A DNA stretch of 64,000 bases from Symsagittifera roscoffensis (taxonomy: Eukaryota; Xenacoelomorpha; Acoela; Convolutidae), in the NCBI RefSeq assembly GCF_963678635.1, contig NC_087063.1, forward strand, positions 33,354,682-33,418,681. Reading direction: 5' to 3'. Shown piece by piece: positions 25,406-36,840 of the stretch. How positions within the stretch are numbered: position 1 is the first letter of the stretch; each line of letters begins with the position of its first letter. Position numbers and translations under genes: made by a program. The notes beneath the pieces are model-generated. The model was not told the origin of the DNA. It searched no databases and worked only from the letters and a program-made list of their open reading frames with translations.

Positions 25406-25767
25406 GTCGCAAATAAAAGAGCTACTTATGGCGGCTTTTTTGAATCGGTAGGCTGCGTAACAGTATAATTTCATGTGCTTTCAGATTGGATAAGTAAAAA
25501 TTAGCACAGTTGATGTATTTTTATTTCATCAAATGAAGCGAAAAAGTTATGTTTTAGACAGCAGTACGACGATAAAAAGCTCGATTTCAGAACTTTTCCA
25601 ACTCAATGTATCGCGCTGTTTTTGTAAATGCAAGATTTATACGTAATTTGGCTTTATGCTTTCCATTTTTTACATGCAAAATTGTGTTTGCTACTTTTGC
25701 TGCATCGACTTGGCAATTTATTAGCATATGTAGCTGCGTTTTTGGTGGCTGGCTTTTGGGTAATTCA

Positions 25768-25850
25768 AGCATCCGTGGCTGAGTGGTTAGTGCATGAGAC
25801 TCAAACTGGCTAGGTCGCAGATTCGAATCCGGCACGTAGCCGAGTTTTGC
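25768..25850 (+). repeat. tRNA-like (Leu/Ser-type head) remnant 2
   Basis: ATCCGTGGCTGAGTGGTTAG (A-box) is followed by AGATTCGAATCCGGC (B-box). The T-arm has two mismatches and the acceptor arms do not pair, so it is a tRNA pseudogene or SINE head and not a working tRNA. About 60 bases upstream resemble those upstream of remnant 1, so the duplicated unit extends beyond the tRNA part. Confidence 0.55.
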
Positions 25851-25860
25851 TACTACGAGG

Positions 25861-28459
25861 CCTATTTCTAATTTATTACTTCACTTGATAGAGCTGCTCT
25901 TTGATCGTGTTCTCGCATATGTTTGCGAAGCACAGCTTTGCCTCTGTGTAATCTAGGCTGCAGGTTGGAAATTCAGACGTTGCCGAATTTTTGCCAACTG
26001 GAGGCTTATTTCTATTTTTTATTGCACTTTATAGAGCTGCTTTTTTGTGTTCTCGCTATTGTTTGCTATGGGAAGCTTCGCTTCTGTGTCATTGATTACT
26101 AGCATTAATTAATTAGTATTAAAAACGTCAATCATTCCTCAATCAAAACCAAAAGTCAGCATCCATTATGAGCATCAGTTGGAATCGTATACAGTTGGCA
26201 AGTTGAAACTCTCATCGTAGCTCTCAAGAGCTGCCACCATTCTTTTTAAGTTTTTCAGAATAAAAGGCAGTCAAACTTGACACCTGCTCAAGAATTGGTT
26301 CATTACGAACAAGTAATGAGCTAAATTATCACCCATAAAAACTGCTGGGAAAATAACTTGTCCAACAGTAGACATGCATCTCGACCAACCACGGCCCTTT
26401 CAAATGGGCTTATCGTCAGGGCAGCTAAGTATAAAGTTACAACAGAAACAGTTTTACAATTAGGCGAAAGCAAAAATCTTGAACTAACTGATCACTCTTG
26501 TTATTCCTCTGAAATCGTTGCAATTTCTTCGTAAAACTCTTTATTTATAATTGATCGTCGATTCAGTTTTTGTTTGTGGGCAAAACTTGTGTATGTGTTA
26601 TTGACAATATGTCTGTATATTATGCAAATTAAATGACAATATGTTTTTGTTTTTGCTAGCAGCACATACCCTGAGAAGCTTAATGCAAAGCTATTGCATT
26701 TCTTGTTGACCTATTTAGGTAAACGGATTTTCGAATTTTTTTCCTATAGTATTTTTATTGGATCAAATATTTTTCTCGATTTACATGTTGTCGATTATGT
26801 TTTAAACCTCGATTTAAATTTTTGAAAATTCGTTCTTTATGAAGAAAAAGCAGCTTAACTTACGATTTGTTGATTTGTGGTGATTGTAGTAATAGGCAAC
26901 TCTACCACCAGCAAAATTGTTTAGAAAACAGTTGTACTTGTTGCTTAAGAAAAAAAACAGCACCGTGTGTTACCGCTACCCTCATTTCGGCAAAATTTTT
27001 AAAATAAAGTTAATGCATATTTCTTGCGATTCTTGGTGACATATTTATAAAAATTTTTTTTTTTTCGAACAAATCTCAAAAAAATTTTATTGGAACAAAT
27101 GCTTTCCTCAATTTAAAGTTTGTCGGTCATTCGATTTTTTAAAATCAATCAGATGTAATGTGTACTAGCTAAAACTTGAAATTATGCGTGACCAAAGCAA
27201 AACTAATCTTATGACATTTCTTTTGGAAGTTCGTCTTCTATAAAGACTGAGTGGCTTGAAATAAGTTTTGTTAAAACGTTCAATTAATTTTACTTTTGTT
27301 CTTATCACGTCAAAAAATTTCTACTGCCAGCTGAGATTTTGTAAATACAAACCTTACTATTTGTTGATTCGTGAAAATAGTATTAGTACGTTACTCAACA
27401 AAAATCATTTTTTTTATACCAAGTGTACCCGTTGCTGCACAAAATGTGCAGCGTTTTACCACTACCCTCATCTCGGCAAAAAATCTTACTTTTTGTGTTT
27501 AAACTTTAGTGAATATGTTTGCCTTATTTAGGTTAAATGGTGATGAATTGGACTCGGGAATTTAGTTCTCAAAAAATTTAGTACACAGTAAAATCAGAAA
27601 ACATCAGTTATAATGATGATAAAAATGGGGAAATGAAACAAAAAATGTCAGTTAACTGTTTGAAATAAGGAGCCAAAATAACAATAAACCCAAGCCCGTG
27701 AATCAAAAAATCTGTACGGAAACAGCCGTTACCAATAATAAGTTGATTTTTAACCAACATATGAAGCTTCATAAAAGTCAAAAAGCCACACGAAGTTTAT
27801 CAGCACAATAGAACATCAGAAGAACTCTGCCTACAAGTAAAGTAAAGGTGTTCCACTTTTGATCAAAACCATAGCCATGTTTTTTTTTGGTTTTATCCCT
27901 AAGCTTTGGTTTCTGCGCTTTGCTCAATCAATGAGTTGCTCCTTCCGGTTGATTAGTTGATGTTTATCTTTTTGCGTCATTTTATAAGACGGCGTTTCAA
28001 ACCAAATATGAGGGCAAATTGACCTGCAACAGATTTTTCGGCAACAAGCTTCATCTGCGCGCTAGGAAGCTGAAGCTGAATTTACTTCTAAATTCGTACT
28101 TCATTTATGAAAACTGTCGCAAAAAAAGTTGACAGATTTTGACTTACTGAACAAATTGGCGGAAATAGGGAGTTAATATCATAAAGTTAGAGCTAAATTT
28201 AAATTTAGACTGGAAAATAGATTTTTCTCCCGATTAAATTAAATTTGTCAGAGTTTTTTTATCTGAGCTGATTCATTTTCCGTTACTGATCGCAGTTGAA
28301 AAATGAATTTGAAGTAGGAAAAATGATTTCTTTGAATGTTTTTTTTTAAATCCAATAATCCAAGCTGTGAATTTTTTACTAGTATTTTTTTTCGCATAGC
28401 AAAAGTGCTATTTTATGTTATTAACTTGTCAAAATAATGCAACTTGAATCAAATTTAGC
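25861..28459. other. AT-rich intergenic DNA with two small hairpin repeats
   Basis: Two copies of a short hairpin motif (GCGAAGCACAGCTTTGCCTCTGTG near 25928 and GGAAGCTTCGCTTCTGTG near 26078) are the only structure noticed. No gene was recognised. Confidence 0.45.
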
Positions 28460-28469
28460 TTAGATACAT

Positions 28470-28933
28470 AAAATGACAAGTATACATTTGATGTTCATGT
28501 GAACAGTGACACCTACAACAAAGTATAGGTAAATTTTTGGAGGAAAAAGGTTGCCCAGAGTTCCAAAGTAGACAATTTGCGCAAGCAGCAGAGTGACTGC
28601 ATCAGACACTTTCTCTCCAGAATGGATAGGTAAGAAAAAAAAAGTAGACAAAACGTACAGGAAAGCAGTTGGGAAAATCAGTAAAATGACAAAAAGTTTT
28701 TCGACGTTTGATAGTTATGCCATCAAAGTCTTCGTTAATTGTGACATTATCATGCAGACCAATATTTGCTACTCTGCGCTTCTCGGTTAAAAAAAGCGAC
28801 TTCGAAAGCTCCCATTGAACGTTTTCTTGATAACTTGACAGGTACTTGGATCATCATAAAAGCCGGAAAAGTAGCACTGGATCGCGTTTTTTTTCCGAAG
28901 ATAACTTTTTTCATTGAACAAACCTACAAGATT
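28470..28933 (-). pseudogene. Degenerate Cys-loop receptor exon (M1-M3 region)
   Basis: Reading the minus strand, one stretch encodes 'FFFLPIHSGEKVSDAVTLLL', then A-Q-I-V-Y-F-G-T-L-G-N-L-F-P-P and a Y-F-V-V-G-V-T-V-H-M segment. This is nearly identical to the M2-M3 part of the intact exon at 40986-40570. The M2-M3 loop has a deletion after the P-P, and a frameshift precedes M1. The 5' part (28933-28780) has an acceptor-like TTGTAG|GT and a Q-V-I-K-K-T-F-N-G-S segment that aligns with the intact exon only after a roughly 60-base insertion. It is a broken paralogue. Confidence 0.75.
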
Positions 28934-29379
28934 TCTGACTTTTTTTAATTTGCAAAAACCAATAAAGCCAGTACCTTGAAATAAGAGGTGCAAATAAAAG
29001 ACTAATTAGAATTGACTTAAGCTTTGGCCGTCGCCGTTTGAGTTTCATACCTTCACACCCATAAGTTTATGGCATAATATTTTATTTCTTCATGGTTGGT
29101 TCTTCAACCCTTAATTTCTCAAATTTCCTTGTTGATCAAATTTGATGAATCATTTTTTTTTAAATTACTTTATAAATTTAGTTGTTGCTCGTTTGATTGA
29201 TAACTCTGCGTTACGAGATTCAACTGAAAAACTAGCAGATTAAAAAACAAATATCAAATTTGCTAGTCATTTAGACCCACTTGTTTTGTTAGTATGAACA
29301 CAATTGGATACTTCTGAGTATCCAAAGGGAATGTTTCGCATCAAGTCCACAAGATAACTTGACAGTAGTTTTTTTTTAA

Positions 29380-29473
29380 AAATGCTGTAGAGTTTCCACC
29401 ATACTTGCAGGTTTAGTTCCTTCCATCTGATTTTGAACATCAACAAAGTCTTTTAATCCTAATTGAATGAAAC
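29380..29473 (-). pseudogene. Degenerate Cys-loop receptor exon 2 fragment
   Basis: On the minus strand this reads acceptor-like TTAG|GATTAAAAGACTTTGTTG. The translation K-D-F-V-D-V-Q-N-Q-M-E-G-T matches R-D-I-V-D-V-Q-Y-Q-M-E-G-T of the intact exon at 42909-42709. Homology stops before the Cys-loop. It lies on the same strand and in the same order as the fragment at 28470-28933. Confidence 0.7.
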
Positions 29474-32400
29474 GATAAGCTACAGCAAACATTTTTTTAG
29501 TTTCAGGGAGAATACCCAAAAGCTCCGCACTTTCATTAATGATTATTATTTTGACTTTTGATATTTATGATTATTATTTTGACTACATTTGTGCTCTGAT
29601 TGTTTCTCCCGAAAAAGTTCGACTTTTTGAATAGAATCTACAGACGGAAAATTTCTAAGCCATCTAAAAGTTACTGTTGCCCTGAACTCAAATTTAAAAC
29701 GAATTTTTACCTGTGATCTTTTTTTGTTAAGTTATGGGGGTTGAAGTATAGCTAATTTGAGATAATTAACGCTCAATTTACTTCGGGTTATTCACGCGCG
29801 AACTGCTAATTATTCTGGCTCAGAAACCGTTCCAAGTTTTAAAAAAAAACACAATTTATTAGTAAATACTGCAAGTAAAACATCAATTTATAGTTTTAAA
29901 AACATGAGAGGGATGATCTTCGAAAAAAATTGAGAAAATTGAAAGTTTTTTCCTCTTTTATGAAAAATTCATGGTTTTTAAAGTTTAGTAACTACTCCAC
30001 GTAGACGTTTAAAAGTAGTAGAAACATTAAGTTCTGGTCTTAGTTTTTCAAAGAGTTAGTTTTTCAAACATTATCAGAGTAAGTTTCAGTTTCAAGCTGA
30101 GCTTAAATTTTTCTTATCTTTATATTTTCGTAATTTGGTACTATAGTTTTACCAGTAAATAGTTTTTACTTAAACAAACAACTGAGCGGCGTTTGTTTTG
30201 AAATATAAAATTTTTAGAAATGAGAAATTATCAAAAGTGGTAGGGTAGCACCAATAATCCGAGGTTCAAGACCGAACCAAACCTACACTTTTTGAAAAAT
30301 AAATATTATTATACAGCTTAAACACAAATCATTGGCATATTTTTGTCGGCTTAATCATCAAAAAGGAATTTTGAAGAGCTAATTTCACAAAAATGGAACG
30401 CCATTTTCATTATTGCTATACTTACATTTGATAGATGTATACATATTGGAGTGGTAATTGAGCCTCAAGAATTTTTGCAGTTTGGCTGGAATTTGAGGTA
30501 AAGGAAAATTGTTTTGTTTATCGAAAAAAAATTGAATACAGCTTCCCAATTTAATTGTTGTCATTAGAAAGCAATGAATGGAGCTGTTTTTTGTTTCTAT
30601 TTAGCTTAGTGTAAGGTTGATCCTCCTTAAACATTTACGAAGAAGAAAAGGTGCTGCGGAACTTTTTACCGACATTACGGCGAAGCATCAACTTTTTTAT
30701 TAGAGAGTTTGTATCAGGGTTTGGCTCATTTGGTTGAAGCTGGCATGTTTGCGGTCATAGCAAGGTCTTTGTATTCAAGTACTAAATTTTTATTTTGTAA
30801 ATAGATTTGCTAAAATAATTGCGAAAAATACAATTACAAAACTACTGCTGAACGGTATACAGATTGTTTTATATGGTTTTTTGACCAGTACAATAAATTT
30901 TCCTTCTTTCTGTTTTTGGAAGTTTCTCTAGTCATTGGATGTCGGCTGTGGATCTGTTGGCTAAAATTATCTGCTAATTTTGATTAATTTGAGGTTTTTT
31001 TGTTCATGGTATTGATTGGCATGTTGCAGAAAAATGTCGAAATTAATCTCAAGGTGATTTTTAATAGTTTTTGTCTCTTTTCCTTTTGCATAAGTTTGAG
31101 TTTTTCAAAAAAATCTGGTAATTTTTTTGTTGGCAGTTAACTGTTTCTCAGTATACTCAAAATAAGAAGTTTTTAATGTAAAATTTTTTTGAAGTTTTTC
31201 AAGCAAAATTTTTAAAATAACGTTCTACTTTCTATTTATAGCAAATTAAGTTAATAAAATGAAAATGAAAATATCGCTAGGTTGTTTTTTAACAAACCAG
31301 ATGTACTCTTAAGTCAGAAACCTATGTTTCTTAAACGTTTTTTTTTTGTTTTTGAAAACATTTTTCGAGAGAAGTTCTTGGTTTGTAAACTCCTTTGTTT
31401 TCCATTCCAAGTTTTCCAATCCAAGCAACACATATGTTATGTTGAGCTTATTCCGATTTCGGCTATTTTTTATGCTTGCGATTAGCAAGTCTTATCAAAT
31501 CGGATTGTAGACTTTTTTTGGGTTAACAACTTTTTAATAGAATCACTTGAATCAGTAAAAAAAATCAGTTAAAAAAGTAAAAAAAATCACTAGAATCGGT
31601 TTAAAAATATTCAAAAAAAAACCAACAAAAATCCAGGCTGTGGTTTAGTTTGAAAAATTTTGAAAAACAGCATTATTTCAACCTAAGAATCAGTTTTTTC
31701 TCTTTTTTCAATTTTTTTGATTATCGTGGCTTCTTTTTAAAAAAATTTTCTTTGCAGTTTTTTTATCTGATTGAAAATAAGCAATCATAGAACCAATAAT
31801 TTGGAATTTTCATAAGACTATGCGATTTACAATTGAACTCCTAGCTCGTCCGCTGCTCACAAACTCCATACATTACGACAAAATTTTTAGATTAGAGAGT
31901 TGCTGGGAATCCGCCAACATTTTTCGTTAATTTTGATTCAGAAAAAAAAACTTGATGGGCGACTTTTTTAATTAACTTTTTCACCTTTTCTGTCAATTTA
32001 GTTTGTTGCATCATAAATGGTCCAGTGTCCGCTTTGTATCTATTATTTGATTAAAAATCATTTTGATTTATTTAGATAAGAGTGCGGGTGATTGAGTTAT
32101 AAGCTATTTGCTTAAATTTTTTTATTGCTATTTTTTTGAGATTTTTTTGCGCAGTTTATTTTGAATCATGAGAACGCAAAGAATAGTCTTTTGTCATAGT
32201 ATTTGTAATTCTGATTTTATTTGATTTACAAAGTTTTTAGAAATGTTTCAATTGTCTTTCTTTGAGTAAGTCATTTGAGTTTTAATGCTTTCAAAGTGTA
32301 AAAGAAAGTGGATTGATTGCGGTTTGCTTTGTAAACTGGTAGTTTTTCGCGAAAAACAGTAAATAGGTTTTATTTATTGAAAACAACTTTTTTCAATTTC

Positions 32401-33487
32401 ATATAAATGATTTTTCATAACGCATATACTACTGTATCACCTCTTTGAGCTAACCTTTTGTAGTTTTTTTCTGCATTTTTTTATAATACCAGTCCTTTTA
32501 TCGGAACAGTAAAATAACTAAATGGTTCAAAACAGTAAAACAACACAATTTAACCAAGAACGACTGATTTTTTAATTCTGACTTCAAAATTTCCGGTTGT
32601 GTTTTTTGTTGTTTTTTTTCTGCCTTACCTTTTTTTGAATAAAATTCGACCAAAACATCTCTATGACCATTTTTAGCGAGGTGAATCTTAGCATCAGTCT
32701 GCTCAGATTAAAATTCTTGAAATTGTTTTTGAAAAAACAACGCTTTCTCATGAATATTTTTTGCTACCTTCTCCCGCGAAAAAAAATGATGGTCAGTTAT
32801 CGAATAAATTTCCGCTGAGTATCGAGCTTCAGATAAAATTTCAATGTTTGGAATTCGAAAACTTGTATTAGTTTTTTTATTATTGAAAAATTCGGGAAAA
32901 AAAAACAATTTTTACTTGGTTTCATTTTTTTTTCAATTTAGTTTTTTTTTGCTATATTTTCAAAACTTTTTTGTCATTAAAAAAATTGGGCTCATAAGAA
33001 TTTTAACTTTTTTCCCAGGATAAATTTGATTTGAAAGATTGCAACTGCCATCACAGCGACTGCCATTACAGAAAAACAGCGATTGCTATCAATTATTCAG
33101 CGCTAAATGTTCACCCATCAACAAATTTCAGAGCTGAAATTATTCAAAAATGTTAAGAAAAAATGTTAAGAAATTCAAAAATGTTAAGAAATGAATTAGC
33201 GTTGATTTAGCGATGATTTAAAAAATTTTGTCTGTCAATACCATGTTTCAGTGCTGCAATATCAGTGAATTAGCTTTTAATTACCGATGAAATTTTAAAT
33301 GAGTTCAGAACTCTGCATTAAAGTACTGTCGCTCGAGGAGAGTTATTCACCGCACAGGTTTCATTAGATCCCCTAAATTTCCGAGATATCTGGTCCTTGA
33401 TGTAGAAAAAAAATGTAAGCAATGAAAATTGCCAAGTAAACTGATTTTTAAGTTAAATTTTCCATCTAAATTACTGAGTAAATTAAT
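29474..33487. other. AT-rich DNA with scattered tRNA-like remnants, no gene
   Basis: At 30230-30370 a B-box-like GAGGTTCAAGACC and the 'TTTTTGTCGGCTTA' tail match the SINE family of 11.2-12.3 kb. At about 30722-30785 a TTGGCTCATTTGGTTGAAG head plus GTATTCAAGTAC is another tRNA-like remnant. At 31470 'GCTTGCGATTAGCAAG' repeats a segment from 18528. Nothing else was recognised. Confidence 0.45.
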
Positions 33488-33757
33488 TTATAAAAATATG
33501 CTTTCGCTGTAATGCATTACTATTTCAGCTAACCTTATAATGTCGTTCTGGTCAAAAAAACGTTTTGATACATCACGTGAGAGCCAAAAATCGTAACCAG
33601 CAGAAGAGTGTAGAAGTATTTAAAAAACTCGGCACTCGATTCTTTTACACTTTTACACTCTTCTGTTGGTAACGTTTTTTGGCTCTCACGTGATAGCTTG
33701 TGACGTTATTTGATCAGAAATGATCGGTAATGCATTTGAGCGAAAGTATATTTTTAA
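33488..33757. mobile_element. Foldback (long inverted repeat) element
   Basis: The left arm contains GCTTTCGCTGTAATGCATTA and then CATCACGTGAGAGCCAAAAA and AACCAGCAGAAGAGTGTA. The right arm carries the reverse complement in the opposite order: TACACTCTTCTGTTGGT, TTTTTTGGCTCTCACGTGAT, GTAATGCATTTGAGCGAAAG. Arms of roughly 130 bases flank a short AT-rich loop near 33630-33645. No coding capacity. The outer boundary and target duplication are not clear. Confidence 0.7.
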
Positions 33758-34085
33758 TCAAGTGTACGAAATTTGGATCATTTTGGTAAATTTTTTATTC
33801 GGCTGGGAATTTTTAAACCAAAAATCCCCTATGATGCATTTATGTAGTTATTGGAGCACTTTAAGAAAAAATCATCGAAACCCATTTAAGTGAAAAATAC
33901 TTCTTTCTCTTACATTTAATATGTAGAAATTGAATATCAACAAAAAACAAACGTGCAAAAAAATACACCCGTTATTCATTGATAAAACAGCGCTGATTTA
34001 TTGCTGACAAAATTTGTGATTCTTAGTGCTGAAAACCGCTGATTCAGTGTTAATTCAGTCCTAAAAAAATTACTCTGTTCAGCAT

Positions 34086-34453
34086 GGAGGCGGAGCGATA
34101 AGCAGAATGGTCTAAGTGCAGAATGGGTCCAAGAGCAGAAAAACGAAAAATTTTGACTTATGTTGGTTTATACGGGCTAATTGACAAAACAATTATTAGA
34201 AACGTCAAAAAATAACCAAGAAAACGAATAAATTGCGCATGAATTGACTAACTTCATCAAGTTTTTTTATTAAAATTTTCTCTAAATTCTTGATTAAATT
34301 ACTCAAATTATGCATAAAATGTTTGTTCTTTTGGTATTATTCACATAACTGATAATTAATTTACCGACTAGCTTATAAAAGTTGATATTTTTCTATTTTT
34401 CTGCTCTTGGACCCATACTGCTCTTAGACCGTTCTGCTTATTGACTGGCCACC
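34086..34453. mobile_element. 368-bp MITE with about 58-bp terminal inverted repeats and 9-bp target duplication
   Basis: The left end GGAGGCGGAGCGATAAGCAG continues to GGGTCCAAGAGCAGAAAAA. The right end reads TTTTTCTGCTCTTGGACCC and closes with GCTTATTGACTGGCCACC. GTTCAGCAT is present directly before (34077-34085) and after (34454-34462). Long inverted repeats with a 9-bp duplication are the hallmark of Mutator-like elements (family knowledge). No transposase is encoded. Confidence 0.8.
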
Positions 34454-34462
34454 GTTCAGCAT

Positions 34463-36810
34463 TGAATTATCAAACAATTATCGCCAAAGTATCGCTTAAA
34501 ATTTTTTACAGTAATTTTTGATGGCCATAAAAATATCAATGAAGATCTATATACTATCATGGAATCATCTACTAAAATGTTCTACAAACTGGATTTGCAA
34601 GATACCATCAATGAATATTACTAGAAGCCTAACCCGTTTTCGCATCTCTATTCAAGGAATAAGCCAATAAAAACCAAGACGCTACCAGCATACATTGAGA
34701 AAAAGTACTGTGGACGGAGAACGTTGTGCTAATTTGTGATTAATCAGCATTTTTTGAGCGCTGAAAAGTACACATATTGTCTGCGGGTAACCAGCACTGT
34801 TTCATCGATGTTTAAACTGTTGCATGTGATTTTTTTTATCATAAAAACTGTTCTTTTGTGTTACAGAAAACTCAATGAGGGCAAGTCAGAGTAAACCTAC
34901 CTCTGTTGCTTAATATTTCTCCAATAAAAAAAACTATTTCAAGCATTTTGAAAATTTCCTTCTTTTTGATAATGTATTTGTGAAAAATGTTTGTTTTTGG
35001 TTCTATTTAGCAGAAGTGCTTTTTCTCCAAATAATTTTAAAGTGCTTTTTTGAATTGTAATTTTAATTTCAGTAATCACCGATACAATAAGCAGAGGTAT
35101 TGCAATCGGCTACTAGAATTTTTTCCCGTAAACAACTTTGTCCACTCCACAGGGTGATCTCCATGGTCAAGATCTCCATTTTCAGCACATAGCACTCTGA
35201 ACTGCAGTAGTCTTCTCTCTGTTGGAAACTAAAAAAGACGTATTTTGAGCAAGTTAGCAATTTGAATATCCGTCCTTTTCGAAAGTTGTTTTAAGGCTGG
35301 TGTTGCAATTTTACCAATTTGTTTTTATTTTAGTTTCATTTCTTTTTCCTTCTATTTCTTCTCTGTTAAATAAATTTGTGGAAATTTATTTCGAAATTTT
35401 GGTCTCATATAGCGTCCGTTGAGAGACGAAAAAATTGTATACTTGTGTGTGCAATGAAGGGTGTTGGACTCAAGCAACTATTTATCAGCTTATAAGTCTT
35501 TTTTTTAATTTCGTCTTTTTTTTCGTTTTGTTTTCCTTTTTTCTTTTCCGCTTATTAAATTTTCGACAATTTTTTATGACTAATTTGCCTCATATTTTGT
35601 CATTTAATGAGCAAAAATTGTTTGAGTGAAACTGTGTTGACAGAGATGGGGCTTTCTCATTTTTCATTTTTTTGTTAGTTTTTAGGTCTTCTTATTTCAA
35701 TTTTTTTTTCTTTTTTTTTCTCGGGTTGATAAGTTTCGGTCTCTTTTATATCTGATGATAAATTTCTGGTAGATAAGTTTCGACCTTTTTTATATTAGTT
35801 TATTGGCCTCATAATTCGTCTATTGATGAGTGAACAAAATTTTTGTTTGCACGTGTGTATTGAAGAGGGGGTATAAAAAATGTCTATTAGTTTTTAACTT
35901 TTTTCTTACTTTTTTCTGCTTAAAGGGTTTCATTTCAGGTAGTTTTTATAATACTTCTTTATAGTTTTATAGATACTTTTTAATTCGTTATGATAGATTT
36001 TGGCATTTTTGTTTTTGTTTTCTTCTTCGATTTAGTGGCTGTTTTGTATTGTTTTGCAAAACTAAAATCAATTTCACTCGCGCATTAACTAGATCACAAA
36101 TCAAACTTGAAACAAATCAAACTTGAAACAAATTAAAATATTAAATTGATGCTTGTTTTAGAATATTTTCGACATCAAAAGCAACTATTCTATGTGCACT
36201 CAGACCCAATTTTTGCCAATTTAGTTGCTGCTCCAACAATGATTTTCAATGCTTATTAGCGCTGGGTCATCTCAGATGAAAATTTTACCACTTTTTTGCA
36301 AGTATTCTGACGTTTTCAATTACTTTTCCGACATACGTCTAACTTTTTTTCTTCCGAATTAAATGGTTTTTTTTGTGACTGAAAATCGTTCTGTTATTTG
36401 CAACATTGCCAAATCTGATTTTGTAGAATATCTTGCTGATTTTTTTTTGCTTAAATGTTCTTTGTTTCAGCTATATCATGGCTCAGTAATGTTGAATTGT
36501 ATTTCAGTCAGTTTATTTTCGAAATTCAGCTTAGTGATTTTGTTTGTGTCATGAAGGGTGGGGTTTAAGTCTTTCGAGTTTCCAAACTTTATTGCTGAAA
36601 AATTTATTGACTTCAAGTTTTTTCTCGGCTCAATGGTCCTCTCCTCAGCTAATTTCGGCTTCAATGCTACTCAAAAAATGACTTTCCAGGCTTTTTAAAG
36701 CAGGATTGTCCGCTATTTTGCAAGGTTATGTTTGTGTTGCTTGGAAAATTTTCGAAGCTCCGTTTCACCGCTGTGTAATTATTTAAAACTTGCAATGCCG
36801 GAAATGTCTT
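34463..36810. other. AT-rich DNA; one candidate exon-like stretch inside (see 35091-35228)
   Basis: Apart from the candidate exon on the minus strand, this holds T-rich low-complexity sequence (35500-35730) and no recognised gene. Confidence 0.4.
35091..35228 (-). other. Candidate exon or repeat fragment of unknown identity
   Basis: On the minus strand an acceptor-like TCTTTTTTAG precedes about 140 bases of higher GC content that are open in two frames. One frame reads 'HPVEWTKLFTGKNSSS' near its end; the other 'QREDYCSSECYVLK'. No family was recognised. It sits downstream of the receptor exons and could be their missing last exon, but no M4-like helix is visible. About 70 bases (35095-35160) are similar to 12005-12070, which suggests a repeat. 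Confidence 0.25.
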
Positions 36811-36840
36811 AATTATGTTAGGTTTCCAGAAAGTTCACTA
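36811..36840 (-). pseudogene. Remnant of Cys-loop receptor exon 1 3' end
   Basis: Minus-strand TTTCTGGAAACCTAACATAA matches the last bases of the intact exon 1 (46677-46705: W-K-P-N-I) at about 27 of 30 positions, but the donor GT is changed to AT. It is upstream of, and on the same strand as, the other paralogue fragments. This supports a decayed tandem copy. Confidence 0.5.

Noticed and set aside
25768..25850. A working tRNA-Leu or tRNA-Ser gene
   Set aside because: A- and B-boxes are present, but the acceptor arms do not pair and the T-stem has mismatches. Kept as a tRNA-like remnant.
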